From an uncultured Saprospiraceae bacterium (GTDB lineage: Bacteria > Bacteroidota > Bacteroidia > Chitinophagales > Saprospiraceae): a stretch of 60,678 bases of DNA. Position 1 is the first letter of the stretch. Every line of letters starts with the position of its first letter. The notes under the pieces are model-generated. The model was not told where the DNA came from. It searched no databases and saw only the letters and a list, made by a program, of their open reading frames with translations. The stretch lies in contig CALLFA010000010.1 of the NCBI GenBank assembly GCA_937997635.1, positions 1 to 60,678 of the forward strand. The letters are read 5' to 3'. Below, piece after piece: positions 36,863-45,998 of this stretch. Made by a program: the position numbers and the translations under genes.

Positions 36863-37478
36863 TCAAGACATCAAAGAGCTAGAAAAAGTAAAAAGGCTCA
36901 ACATCATCAATTCCATCACTGGAATAAAACCGGCCAATCTGGTAGGTACCAAATCAGCAAGTGGGCAGACCAACTTAGCTATTATCAGTTCTGTCGTTCA
37001 TTTGGGAAGCAATCCGGCATTGATTGGTTTTATCATGCGACCTACTGGTACAGTTCCTCGACACACCTATGAGAATATTAAAGAGACTGGTGTGTACACC
37101 ATTAATCATGTTCATGAATCATTCATTAAGCAAGCACACTATACTTCTGCCAAATTTGATCGAGAAGAATCAGAGTTCAATGCAGTAAAACTAACTGAAG
37201 AATATTTTGATTCATGTACTGCTCCGTTTGTTAAAGAAAGTCAGTTAAAGATGAGCTTATCTTTAGTTGAGGAAGTTTCAATTAAGATCAATGGTACGAT
37301 TATGTTGATTGGAGAAATTCAACAGTTAATCATACCTGATGAGGTCATTACAGAAGAGGGACACATTGATTTAAGTAAACTAAAAACTGCTGGAATTAGT
37401 GGACTAAACTCTTATTATGGATTGACACACTTGGATACTTTTCCATATGCACGGAAGGAGGAGTTGCCAGATTTTTAG
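36849..37478 (+). CDS. Flavin reductase-like (FMN-binding split-barrel) protein
   Basis: This is a 209-residue protein of the flavoredoxin / flavin-reductase-like family. The strand-turn block [13 protein letters not shown] is followed by [21 protein letters not shown] and then [28 protein letters not shown] and the C-terminal [14 protein letters not shown]. It overlaps the photolyase gene by 14 bp. A reductase could keep the photolyase flavin reduced, but that pairing is an inference from the gene order. It looks intact. Confidence 0.88.
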   Translation: MLLTNQDIKELEKVKRLNIINSITGIKPANLVGTKSASGQTNLAIISSVVHLGSNPALIGFIMRPTGTVPRHTYENIKETGVYTINHVHESFIKQAHYTSAKFDREESEFNAVKLTEEYFDSCTAPFVKESQLKMSLSLVEEVSIKINGTIMLIGEIQQLIIPDEVITEEGHIDLSKLKTAGISGLNSYYGLTHLDTFPYARKEELPDF

Positions 37479-37635
37479 TAAAAGCTATAATTTGTCTTAT
37501 AATGTTTTCAAGTGTTGTATTTCATAAAAAAATATGGTCTACCTATAAGTATGAAATTAGCTACATTTACCGTGGTATAAGATATTATGAAGATAATGCA
37601 AATTATAAACTGTAAGCAAAATTTAAAGAGTTAGA

Positions 37636-38481
37636 ATGGGAGAACAATTCAAGTTGTCAATAGAAAATTTAATTCAGAAATTAATCAGTTGGTTTGACAG
37701 CATCATAATAAATCTGCCAAACATAATATTAGCTACAATTATTTTTCTTCTTGCTCTATACTTGTCAAAAAAGATAAGTCAAAGAGTCATAAAATCTATT
37801 GGTAGACGCGTCAAACAAGGTTCGATTAAGAGTTTAGTTGGCAGTATTATTTCAATTACAATAGTTGGGTTAGGAATTATACTTGCTCTTGGTATACTAA
37901 ATCTTGATCAAGCATTAAATTCGCTAATTGCTGGAGCTGGTGTGGCAGGGATAGCAATTGGTCTAGCAGTCCAAGGAACTTTGTCAAATACTTTTTCTGG
38001 TATATCACTTTCAGTCAAAAATGATATCAATGTGGGAGATTTTGTTGAAACTAATGGATTTGGAGGAACAGTTGAAGAAATTAATTTGAGAGATACTAAA
38101 ATTCGAACATTAGATAATAACTTAGTCATTATACCTAATAATTCTATCTCAAATAATCCATATAAAAACTATAGCTTAACCAGAGATCTTAGAGTAGTTA
38201 TTGAAATTGGAATTGGATATGAATCCGACTTAGAAAAGGTTGAGCAGATAACAAAAAAAGCCATTACCAATGAATTTATGTACAGAAGGGATGAGTTTGA
38301 ATTTTATTACACAGCCTTTGGAGACAGTGCCATTGATATTCAAATTCGATTTTGGATCCAGGCAACAGAAAAATATGCATTAACAAAAGCAAGAAGTAGA
38401 GCTATTATTTTAATCAAAAAAACATTCGAAGAAGAATCTATAAATATACCTTTTCCAATACGGACAATTATGTCAAATTAG
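37636..38481 (+). CDS. mscS: Small-conductance mechanosensitive channel
   Basis: This is a 281-residue protein with three membrane segments (about 22-45, 63-85, 95-118). The third carries the pore-lining Gly/Ala pattern AGAGVAGIAIGLAVQGTLSN. The beta domain has the expected INVGDFVETNGFGGTVEEINLRDT (split here: INVGDFVE, then GTVEEINLR) and VIIPNNSI. It opens under hypo-osmotic shock to release solutes. The length matches E. coli MscS (286). Stand-alone gene. Confidence 0.95.
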   Translation: MGEQFKLSIENLIQKLISWFDSIIINLPNIILATIIFLLALYLSKKISQRVIKSIGRRVKQGSIKSLVGSIISITIVGLGIILALGILNLDQALNSLIAGAGVAGIAIGLAVQGTLSNTFSGISLSVKNDINVGDFVETNGFGGTVEEINLRDTKIRTLDNNLVIIPNNSISNNPYKNYSLTRDLRVVIEIGIGYESDLEKVEQITKKAITNEFMYRRDEFEFYYTAFGDSAIDIQIRFWIQATEKYALTKARSRAIILIKKTFEEESINIPFPIRTIMSN

Positions 38482-38570
38482 TAGATGTATAATTGGCGTT
38501 TTACGTATAGGCTTTGAGACGGTTATATTGTGGGGAATTAAAAACTCAAAAATAAATACAATGCTACGAA

Positions 38571-39956
38571 TTACAATTCCTGACCAAGTTTAAGAAAGTA
38601 AAGTTCAGTATATATGAGACTTAGTGCTTTTAGGGTTTTTATATATTCAGTTTCAGATTCAAGTAATTTTCTTTCCCTGCTATTCAAAAGAAATACAGAA
38701 GATTCTCCTAGATCAAATTTAAGTCTTTCTGCAGAATAGAGTTGTTCACTATTTTCTACTTTTTCTTCACTTATGATTAAAGCTTCTTGATTTAGGATTT
38801 GTGCGCGGCTCAACATATCATACATGTTCTGTAGTTCATATTGATAATATTCTTTATCTAATTTATTCTGGTCAATGATAGTTTCATTTAATTTGATTTG
38901 ACCACGGGATTTTCTATTTGTTATAGGCACAGCTAATGAAGCTCCAAGCTTATAGTCTTGAATAGTGTAACTGTATGCTAATTCTGCATCACCTAGATTG
39001 TGGATTGTGTTTAATTTAATATCCAATTGAGGTTTTAATTGTTCTTGTTCAAGTCTATTTTCTAGATTGATTTGGTCAATTTCATTTTGCTTTTTCCGGA
39101 TGATAGGGTCCGTATGCCAGTTTTGGGAGACTTGAAATGATTCGGCAAAAAGTTCATCTGTAACAACAGCGATCTTTTGTGGTACGATACCTTCCAACAA
39201 GACAACTGGTTCTCCTGAGTTATCCCAAAGAAACATATTGAGCTTTTGTCTCTTCATCAGTAGTTCTTCGGCTACGGCTATTTTTGCCTTAGATGCTGTA
39301 TTCAGATTTATTCTTGATTCTATTGTATCTATCGCAGGTTTGTCTCCATTTTCATATAATTGTTTTATGAAGTTGTGCCGTTCTAAGACTCGGTCTAAAA
39401 AAGCATTTACTATCTCCATTCTTCCATGGGTTGCAGACCAATCCACATAAGCATTCAAGCTCTGAATAATTATATTTCTTACAATTAGTTCCTTTTCTAT
39501 TTGACTCTTATCTGCCAATAATTCTGATTCCTTAAGTGCAAACCGTTGTTCATCAAAGAGAAGACCTCTAAGAACAGAAATGCTAATTGTTCCATAAAGT
39601 AAACCATTAGATGGTACACTGTTATCGTTATTTATAAATTCACCAGTATTGTTTTCATATCCAAGAGCAAAATCAACTGGATATTTAGTTGGTATTTTAA
39701 GTTCACTATTCCATCGTCGAAAGTAGTTTATGTCCTTAAATTGCTTTCCATCAAAATCCGTGTAGAACTTTGAGTCTAAAGCACCTCTTCCTTTGATCAG
39801 ATAAGATTCCGCAACTTCCTCATACAGATTAGCACTTTTTATTAAAGGATGATTCGCTACCACAATGTCTTGAAATTCAACAAGCGTTAGCGTATCTGTA
39901 GCGCCAATGAAACATGGGAATAAGATTGTAATCAGGGATGATAGAAGTCTATGCAT
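38571..39956 (-). CDS. TolC-family outer membrane efflux protein
   Basis: This is a 461-residue protein with a signal peptide (MHRLLSSLITILFPCFIGA) and two halves of long alpha-helical hairpins with short beta segments. It starts with LTLVEFQDIVVANHPLIKSA, the usual OEP opening, and later has LGASLAVPITNRKSRGQIK. It would be the trimeric outer membrane channel for the ABC/HlyD pair. Last gene of the operon; its start overlaps the thioesterase stop by 1 bp (TAATG), suggesting coupled translation. Confidence 0.88.
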   Translation of the reverse strand: MHRLLSSLITILFPCFIGATDTLTLVEFQDIVVANHPLIKSANLYEEVAESYLIKGRGALDSKFYTDFDGKQFKDINYFRRWNSELKIPTKYPVDFALGYENNTGEFINNDNSVPSNGLLYGTISISVLRGLLFDEQRFALKESELLADKSQIEKELIVRNIIIQSLNAYVDWSATHGRMEIVNAFLDRVLERHNFIKQLYENGDKPAIDTIESRINLNTASKAKIAVAEELLMKRQKLNMFLWDNSGEPVVLLEGIVPQKIAVVTDELFAESFQVSQNWHTDPIIRKKQNEIDQINLENRLEQEQLKPQLDIKLNTIHNLGDAELAYSYTIQDYKLGASLAVPITNRKSRGQIKLNETIIDQNKLDKEYYQYELQNMYDMLSRAQILNQEALIISEEKVENSEQLYSAERLKFDLGESSVFLLNSRERKLLESETEYIKTLKALSLIYTELYFLKLGQEL

Positions 39957-40348
39957 TAAGAAGCAGTTGATGGATTAAAACCAAGGTTATCTATTGTCTT
40001 ACCATGAGGTGTCGGTTGTTCTCTACTATCTATTTTTACGAAAACTAATTTTTCAATAGATATGATTGTCTTTTTTGTAAATACATTTCTAACCATACAG
40101 GAGAAAGTTATACTTGTTCTACCGACTGATGTAAATGCCAATCCTATCTCAATGACATCCCCTTGTTTTGCAGAATTTACAAAGTTTATTTCTGAGATAA
40201 ATTTTGTCACAATCTTTTTAGTATCAAGTTTGGTCATAGCATAAATGCCTGCTTCTTCATCTATCCAACGTAGCAATGCTCCACCGGATAGTGTATTGTT
40301 TGCATTGAGATCACCTGGCTTTATGAGTTTTCTAGAATAAAATTTCAT
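39956..40348 (-). CDS. Hotdog-fold acyl-CoA thioesterase (YciA-like)
   Basis: This is a 130-residue protein with the hotdog signature NANNTLSGGALLRWIDEEAG, in which the Asn before the TLSGG turn and the Asp/Glu in WIDEEA are the expected catalytic positions. FVNSAKQGDVIEIG and GRTSITFSCMV follow. Members cleave acyl-CoA. Its place inside an exporter operon, abutting the HlyD stop with no gap and overlapping the TolC start, suggests a link between a lipid or acyl substrate and the exported product. That link is inferred. Confidence 0.85.
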   Translation of the reverse strand: MKFYSRKLIKPGDLNANNTLSGGALLRWIDEEAGIYAMTKLDTKKIVTKFISEINFVNSAKQGDVIEIGLAFTSVGRTSITFSCMVRNVFTKKTIISIEKLVFVKIDSREQPTPHGKTIDNLGFNPSTAS

Positions 40349-41719
40349 TTACTTGATTTTTCTTAATGGGGCTTTGGTTTTTACTTTTTTTGAATCTACA
40401 GGATTGTAAAAATCAGGTGGAAAACCATTGAGTTTTCTCCACAATTCATAATACACTTTGACGTCATTTAGCAATAATAATCCGCGTGCGCCTGAACCTA
40501 TACGAATAAGGTCTGGCCATGGTTTTTCAACATCATCCTCTATAACTAACAGCCTATACTTACCATTTTCGCTGATGTCATTATCTATACTGTACACCAC
40601 TCCACCAAACGTCCCAAAAGAATTATCAGGCCACCCACTAAATACTATGGCAGGCCATCCATCAAATTGTATTCTTACTTTTTTTCCTTTTTGAATGAGT
40701 GGCATGTCCATTGGTTCTACATAGAGCTCCACAGCTTTTTGATAACTGTTTGGGACAATAGTGGCAATGTTGTCTTGAGACTTAACATACTCGCCTATGC
40801 CATTCTTAAGAACCTTATTAATTCTTCCCGATACAGGAGAAGTGATGACAAAAGCTTTTTGGCGTTCTGCTAGCTGATTGACTTTGGATTCTAGTTTGTT
40901 TGATTCTCCAAGTAATGAATACCTGTATGAATCCGCAGAACTTATTTCAGATTCTATTTTAGCCCGCTTCTGATTGTAGTCTGATATTGTAAGTTCTACT
41001 TCTTGGCTGATATTAAGCTTATCGTTTTTTAGCTTTAGCAGTTTGTTATCTATGGATAGTAATTTAGCTTCAGCTTCACGATTAGATAAACGCTTTGTCT
41101 CTAGTTCTGTCAATGATTTAATGCCTTTGTCAAACATCAACTGCATTCTTGCAAGTTGGTTTTTTGCATTTTCTAGATAGGTTTCACCTGCAATTTTTTC
41201 CTGGTGCATACTCTCTAATTCTAAATCGAGTTGTTGTTGCTTAATATTGAGCTGCTGCAATTTAGATTTTTGCAGGTTGTCCAAGGTTAGTAATTGTTCT
41301 GATAGAAACTTACTCTTATCGACATAAGCTTGGGCAGATTGTAATTTGGCTAATCTTTGTTCATTTGTATTTGCAAGTAGTTTGGGGTCAAAATATTCTT
41401 CCTTTGCTTCAGTCAGCTTAACAATCGTATCTCCTACACTAACAATGTCTCCCTGTGTGACGTACCAATTTTCGATTCTACCGCCTATGAGTGCTTGGAT
41501 ATTTTGTGGCTTATCATACGGATTCAGAGTAGAGACAGTTCCGTTCGTTCTAATATTCTGGGTCCATGGTAAAAACATACCAATCAGAAATAGTATGGAC
41601 ATTACAATCAATACCTTGAGTAGACTTTTAGAATGAGTTCTTTTCTTCAGGGTATCATATGATTGGAATTCACTCCTATTAATATATTTTGAAACTGACT
41701 TAAGACTAATGTTGAGCAT
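40349..41719 (-). CDS. HlyD-family membrane fusion protein
   Basis: This is a 456-residue protein with one membrane segment (about 35-52). A split lipoyl-like domain follows (IENWYVTQGDIVSVGDTIVKL and, after the helices, FVITSPVSGRINKVLKNGIG). Between them lie ~200 residues of coiled-coil alpha-hairpin (LDNLQKSKLQQLNIKQQQL...). A C-terminal beta-barrel domain ends the protein. It would bridge the inner-membrane ABC transporter and the TolC channel. It sits 9 bp after the ABC gene and directly abuts the thioesterase gene. Confidence 0.9.
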   Translation of the reverse strand: MLNISLKSVSKYINRSEFQSYDTLKKRTHSKSLLKVLIVMSILFLIGMFLPWTQNIRTNGTVSTLNPYDKPQNIQALIGGRIENWYVTQGDIVSVGDTIVKLTEAKEEYFDPKLLANTNEQRLAKLQSAQAYVDKSKFLSEQLLTLDNLQKSKLQQLNIKQQQLDLELESMHQEKIAGETYLENAKNQLARMQLMFDKGIKSLTELETKRLSNREAEAKLLSIDNKLLKLKNDKLNISQEVELTISDYNQKRAKIESEISSADSYRYSLLGESNKLESKVNQLAERQKAFVITSPVSGRINKVLKNGIGEYVKSQDNIATIVPNSYQKAVELYVEPMDMPLIQKGKKVRIQFDGWPAIVFSGWPDNSFGTFGGVVYSIDNDISENGKYRLLVIEDDVEKPWPDLIRIGSGARGLLLLNDVKVYYELWRKLNGFPPDFYNPVDSKKVKTKAPLRKIK

Positions 41720-41728
41720 AAGCTGTTT

Positions 41729-43396
41729 TTATTGTGAAATTATTTTACCGTTATCAAGTTCGATTATTACATCAAGATATTCTTTCCATATATCATCAAC
41801 AGAAGAAATAATAACCCTCCACCTATTTGAAGTATCTGTTAGTGCAGAAATCAATTCTCTTTTTTCATTTGAACTCACATGATCTAATGGATCTTCGAGA
41901 ATGAGTAATCTTGGATTTGTAGCAATTGCCCTAGCTAATAGGATTCTCTTTTGAATGTTAGTTGGCACTTTTTTACCTTCTGGGTCTATGATGGTATTAA
42001 AGCCTAAAGGCATTTTAGCTAAATATGGTGACAGCCCTGTAATTTCCAGTGCGCGATTAATGTTTTCTGGGGTAGCATTGTCACGTCTTAACGTGATGTT
42101 CTCCAGAATTGTTCCTTGGAATATTTCACTATTGCTGATGCAAAATCCTATCTCCTCTTTGAGTTTGTCAAAGTCTAATGATCGCAAAGGAAAACTATTA
42201 TATTTTATTATGCCGTCAGTTGGATCTATAATGCCTGCGATTAATTTCATTAATGTAGATTTGCCTGAGCTTGGGGGTCCACAAATAAATGCAGAGGTAT
42301 TAGATGGGATTTCAAAACTTAGTCCTTTTAGACTTACAGCCGCAGCACTCTCATATCTATAGGATAGATTTTCTACAGCTATTGAAAATGATTGATTTGT
42401 ATTTTTTAAAGTTACACCATCATATTCATCCATCGGTTTATCAAATACAAAGCCTATCTTTTCTAGAGCGGTTAGCACATCATAGATTGACTCTATAGTT
42501 TTTATAATTTTTTCTACTGAAGCTATGATCAGGATAATGATTATCTCCGCCGCTACAAACTGACCAATATTCATTTGTTCATTAAATACTAAAATACTAC
42601 CTGTTATAAGTAGTCCAGCTGCTACGAGTACTTTAAAAATAATCAGGTATACTGATTGGGAAATGATAACACCAAAATGATTTTCTCTAGCCTCTAAATA
42701 GTCGTTTACATTCTCATCAGTCTTAATTAGACTTAGTTTATTATCATTCGCGAGTTTAAATGATAATTTACTACGGGCTACTTCCTCTAGCCAAAAGGCA
42801 ATTCTGTATTTGGAAGTAGATTCTTGCAAACTAGTTCTGAGACCTTTGGGTCCTGTTGCTGCAATTATTAGATACACAACGATCAATAACAGCACACTGA
42901 AAATAATAAAGAATGGATGGTAAAGACTAAGCACGATCAAGCCTACGATCACTTGAAAGATTCCTAAGGAAAAATCTATTAAAATTTTAGGCAATCCTTT
43001 TTGTATGGTCAACGTATCAAAAAATCGATTGGCTAGATCAGGGCCATAATAATTTCTGAAAGCCTCATACTTTATCTTAGGTATACGTAATGCAAATTCG
43101 AAAGAAGCATTACTGAAAATTCGCTGAGAAATATTCTCTACTATTCTAAGCTGAAGCAACTGTAAAAGCCCTGTTAAAGCTACCCCTACAATGACTAGCG
43201 CAACCAGTACATACCATGATGTGGTGACCTGACCCCCTTGGATTAAATTGACAATTGCTTGTATACCAAGGGGTAAAGACAAATTGACTATTCCATTAAA
43301 AAAGGCATAGATATAGACTTGTGAAATATCTTCTTTTTCTAGTGCAAGTAGTCTTTTGAATCGCCATAGGGGCGAGTGCTTTAATTTCGAAGCCAT
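41729..43396 (-). CDS. ABC transporter (permease fused to altered ATPase domain)
   Basis: This is a 555-residue protein. Six membrane segments (about 25-310) resemble type I secretion / LapB-like exporters without a peptidase domain. The ATPase domain begins near 335. Walker A is intact (CGPPSSGKSTLMK). The other motifs differ from consensus. The Q-loop reads ISNSEIF. The LSGGQ position reads PTNIQ before KRILLARAI. Walker B reads LLILEDPLD (ED instead of DE). The H-loop reads VIISSVDD with no His. Either ATP hydrolysis is slow or atypical, or this is a distinct Bacteroidota subfamily. The spacing to both neighbours (9 bp) shows it is in the operon. Confidence 0.9.
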   Translation of the reverse strand: MASKLKHSPLWRFKRLLALEKEDISQVYIYAFFNGIVNLSLPLGIQAIVNLIQGGQVTTSWYVLVALVIVGVALTGLLQLLQLRIVENISQRIFSNASFEFALRIPKIKYEAFRNYYGPDLANRFFDTLTIQKGLPKILIDFSLGIFQVIVGLIVLSLYHPFFIIFSVLLLIVVYLIIAATGPKGLRTSLQESTSKYRIAFWLEEVARSKLSFKLANDNKLSLIKTDENVNDYLEARENHFGVIISQSVYLIIFKVLVAAGLLITGSILVFNEQMNIGQFVAAEIIIILIIASVEKIIKTIESIYDVLTALEKIGFVFDKPMDEYDGVTLKNTNQSFSIAVENLSYRYESAAAVSLKGLSFEIPSNTSAFICGPPSSGKSTLMKLIAGIIDPTDGIIKYNSFPLRSLDFDKLKEEIGFCISNSEIFQGTILENITLRRDNATPENINRALEITGLSPYLAKMPLGFNTIIDPEGKKVPTNIQKRILLARAIATNPRLLILEDPLDHVSSNEKRELISALTDTSNRWRVIISSVDDIWKEYLDVIIELDNGKIISQ

Positions 43397-43405
43397 ATTG
43401 TATTC

Positions 43406-43711
43406 TTATTGAGCCATTGCTTTTTGATTTCTCCTTGATGATGATATGCGTAACTGACGTTTCATTTTTTGAGAAAGCGTTGACCATAGCATCTTAAGAT
43501 TTGAGGATTGTGCGGATACAACAATATCAGGCCCGGGAATACCCATTTTAATAGTAACATCATACACAACAGGACTTTTTGAGGCTTGTTTAATATAAAT
43601 TTCCGAATACAATAGCTCTCCATACTTTTCACTTAGTTTTCTGATTTTCCATTTTGCAAATCGCAAGTATTTGTTGGAGATTTTAGCTTGATTTCTAATG
43701 ATAAATTCCAT
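43406..43711 (-). CDS. HPF/RaiA-like ribosome-associated protein
   Basis: This is a 101-residue protein whose pattern fits the hibernation-promoting factor fold. It opens with a strand MEFIIRNQAKIS, then has a helix with KWKIRKLSEKYG, strands SEIYIKQ and YDVTIKMGIPGPDIVVSAQS, and a final helix LWSTLSQKMKRQLR. The usual I-x-A-x-A-x-x block is recognisable as IVVSAQS. It is short and lacks the long-form C-terminal dimer domain. First gene of the exporter operon, 9 bp before the ABC gene, which is an unusual location. It could instead be a repurposed HPF-like adaptor. Confidence 0.7.
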   Translation of the reverse strand: MEFIIRNQAKISNKYLRFAKWKIRKLSEKYGELLYSEIYIKQASKSPVVYDVTIKMGIPGPDIVVSAQSSNLKMLWSTLSQKMKRQLRISSSRRNQKAMAQ

Positions 43712-43733
43712 AGTTATTCAAATTTCGTCAAAG

Positions 43734-43812
43734 ATAGTAATATTTAACAATTAAGTAAGTAATACTAACACAAACATAGTATAAAACTAATTGTTTAAGT
43801 ATTTATTACTAT
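43734..43812. promoter_or_regulatory. Divergent promoter region with imperfect inverted repeat
   Basis: Between the HPF-like operon and the TetR gene, ATAGTAATATTTAACAATTA (from 43734) is mirrored on the other strand by 43787-43812, with a few gaps. The arms are ~22 bp and ~32 bp apart. Such a pair in the divergent promoter would suit a TetR-family operator. The binding is inferred. Confidence 0.35.
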
Positions 43813-43832
43813 TTTTAGAAAAAATTCTGAAT

Positions 43833-44507
43833 ATGTCACTCAAATTGAGGTTTGAGCTACCTGAAAAGTTATTCATAAAGGACCCACAAAGCTCTGAATA
43901 TGGTCGAAGATTACTGGCTAACGCCATTGAACTTATCAATGAACTCGGCTTCGAATCATTCAATTTTAGAAAGCTAGGCGTGAAAATGTCTTCGTCTGAG
44001 GTATCAATATACAGATACTTTGAAAACAAACATTTACTGCTAGTGTACCTCAATTGTTGGTATTGGGAATGGGTTACCTACCTCATAGATATGCAAATTC
44101 TAAATGTACAAAACAGTACAGAAAAGCTAAAAAAAGCTATTCATTGTATGATTCACGCAAACTCAGAATCTCAGCTTTCGGACTACATTAAGGAGGACCT
44201 TCTCTTTCAAATAATTATGAAAGAAAGCTCTAAAACGTACCATATTTATGGTGTAGATGAAGAGAACAAGTATGGCTTTTTCTTACCCTATAAAGAGTTA
44301 GTCGAAAAATTGGCAACCATTATCAAACAGATCAATCCAAATTTTAAGTATTCGAGAAGTCTTGGTTCCACTCTATATGAGATGATTAATAATCAATTAT
44401 TTTATGTCGAACATTTACCTAGGCTGACTAGTTTGAGCAAAAAGAAGGCGGTTGAAGAACTAGAAGAAATGGTTAATCATTTTGCTTTTGCCTCCATTAA
44501 ATTTTGA
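43833..44507 (+). CDS. TetR/AcrR-family transcriptional regulator
   Basis: The ATG at 43833 (MSLKLRFELPEKLF) is preferred; the frame is open from 43791. The protein is about 224 residues. The helix-turn-helix occupies about 28-72: RRLLANAIELINELGFESFN, then RKLGVKMSSSEVSIYRYFENK, a clear TetR pattern with the Y-R-Y-F-x-x-K ending. The C-terminal ~140 residues are the ligand or dimer domain. It is divergent from the exporter operon, with a candidate operator in between, so it probably represses that operon until an inducer binds. It also converges with the anti-sigma gene. Confidence 0.88.
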   Translation: MSLKLRFELPEKLFIKDPQSSEYGRRLLANAIELINELGFESFNFRKLGVKMSSSEVSIYRYFENKHLLLVYLNCWYWEWVTYLIDMQILNVQNSTEKLKKAIHCMIHANSESQLSDYIKEDLLFQIIMKESSKTYHIYGVDEENKYGFFLPYKELVEKLATIIKQINPNFKYSRSLGSTLYEMINNQLFYVEHLPRLTSLSKKKAVEELEEMVNHFAFASIKF

Positions 44508-44514
44508 TTGCAAA

Positions 44515-45294
44515 TTAAGAAACAGGAATAATCGTAATTAATCTTTCTAACGTCGGAGAAGACTGACCACCTAATGGTTCGATAGTGATTGCATATGCAT
44601 TGGTATTTTCTTCGAATTGGATTTCGAACAATGAGTCGCTACCTTGGAAAACATCAAGTGGTATGGGATCTACGCCATCCTTCAAAGACCACAATTGATA
44701 ACTTTGGTTGATGGCAATGTCAGGCAGTTCTTTTATCTGTAAGTAATTTTTACCTGAAGAAGGATTATGGTGAATGTATAAAACCGTTTCCTCATAATTT
44801 TCAGTGGCATCCCCAACGAGTATTTTACTATTCGGATCAGTAATGCCAGCAAAAATTTCTTGACGTTGTTGCTCCACTAGTTGTAAAGAATCACAAAGTA
44901 TTTTGTCACTTTCATACTGAGCATTCAATTGTTGCATTTCGTTTCTTGTGAAGAATAATGCTGCAATAGATCCCGATCCAATTATTAAGGCTGTAATAAA
45001 TGGGCCAAAAAACGATCTTCTGTTATTCGTACCATCAGATTTAGACGTGTTCTGTGGTACAGGCGGAGGATCAAGATTTTGTAAGAGCTTCGCTTTAATG
45101 TCGCTGCTTGGTACTACGGCATGAACTTTCGCATATTGTTCTAAGCTATATTCTATTTCTTGAATATCTCTTTTTAATTCTGGATACTTTTCAATAGCAG
45201 CCAATACGATGCGACGATCGTCCGCTGACACCTCATTGAGCACATAAAGCTCAAGAAGTCCCGATTCGCGTATGTCAGCTATATTCATTGCCAT
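44515..45294 (-). CDS. Anti-sigma factor, RskA-like
   Basis: This is a 259-residue protein. The N-terminal ~75 residues (ESGLLELYVLNEVSADDRR, EYSLEQYAKVH) resemble the sigma-binding part of RskA-type anti-sigma factors, without a zinc-finger HxxxCxxC. One membrane segment lies at about 96-112. A coiled-coil linker precedes a periplasmic C-terminal domain with YLQIKELPDI, QSYQLWSLKDG and ITIEPLGGQSSPT, the RskA/anti-sigma-K signature. Its start overlaps the sigma gene by 10 bp. It would hold the sigma factor at the membrane. Confidence 0.9.
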   Translation of the reverse strand: MAMNIADIRESGLLELYVLNEVSADDRRIVLAAIEKYPELKRDIQEIEYSLEQYAKVHAVVPSSDIKAKLLQNLDPPPVPQNTSKSDGTNNRRSFFGPFITALIIGSGSIAALFFTRNEMQQLNAQYESDKILCDSLQLVEQQRQEIFAGITDPNSKILVGDATENYEETVLYIHHNPSSGKNYLQIKELPDIAINQSYQLWSLKDGVDPIPLDVFQGSDSLFEIQFEENTNAYAITIEPLGGQSSPTLERLITIIPVS

Positions 45295-45812
45295 AATGCT
45301 GTAATCGAGATTAATATAAGTAATAGCTTACCATTTCTAAACAATGTTTTCTCAGTAATTAGCTGAGATCGCAGAGTGCTAAGCGCTTTTTTTATTCTTG
45401 TTTTAACAGTGCCGAGAGGTATATCTAATTTTTTTGCAGCTTCTGAATGAGAATACCCTTGGAGGTAGACCACATCCAATACGTCCTTATGCTTTTGATC
45501 TAAGGCAGAAAGGAGTTTATTCACATCAATACCATCACTCGAAAGTATCGTATGATCTAGTTCATATACGGTTGTTTCTATGGAATCGGTTTTCTCAAGG
45601 TTTTCAAACCGCTTTGATCTCACTTCATCTATAGCACTATTCCTAGCAATTGTTAGTATCCATGTAAAGAATGAACCTTTTGCTGAGTCGTAACTATCAA
45701 TGTTTTGCCAAACTTTTAGAAATGCCTTTTGTAAAATCTCTTCTGCGAGTTCTTTATCATTTACAATCCTGACAATCACACCTAGTAAAGCAGGTGAATA
45801 GTCATCATACAA
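45285..45812 (-). CDS. ECF RNA polymerase sigma factor, start uncertain
   Basis: Region 2 is visible (LAEEILQKAFLKVWQNIDSY and SFFTWILTIARNSAIDEVRS), as is region 4 (LSALDQKHKDVLDVVYLQGYSHSEAAKKL, split as LDQKHKDVLDVV and GYSHSEAAKKLDIPLGTVKTRI). From the TTG at 45812 the protein is 175 residues, but homology continues upstream in frame to about 45872 (QDIISLIRKKDQKGLEEL), with no ATG, GTG or TTG before the stop at 45897-45899. Either an ATT/ATC start is used (candidates 45866, 45872, 45890) or the start is damaged. It is co-transcribed with the anti-sigma factor and divergent from the TPR/DUF4331 genes. Confidence 0.88.
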   Translation of the reverse strand: MYDDYSPALLGVIVRIVNDKELAEEILQKAFLKVWQNIDSYDSAKGSFFTWILTIARNSAIDEVRSKRFENLEKTDSIETTVYELDHTILSSDGIDVNKLLSALDQKHKDVLDVVYLQGYSHSEAAKKLDIPLGTVKTRIKKALSTLRSQLITEKTLFRNGKLLLILISITALWQ

Positions 45813-45998
45813 CTCTTCAAGACCTTTTTGATCTTTCTTACGAATGAGTGATATGATGTCTTGAATATTGATGCGATTGTTTCCTCTAATGTATGCTTAA
45901 GAATCAAGCAATAGAAGAAAATTGAAGAAATATTGCCTTTGCACAATCCAAAAGCATAATTTTTAACGTAAGTCTAAAAGAATCCTAAATATTTTACA

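Noticed and set aside
43406..43711. Ribosomal protein S30-type housekeeping gene
   Set aside because: The fold pattern fits HPF, but the operon context differs from a stand-alone hibernation factor, so the role is left open.
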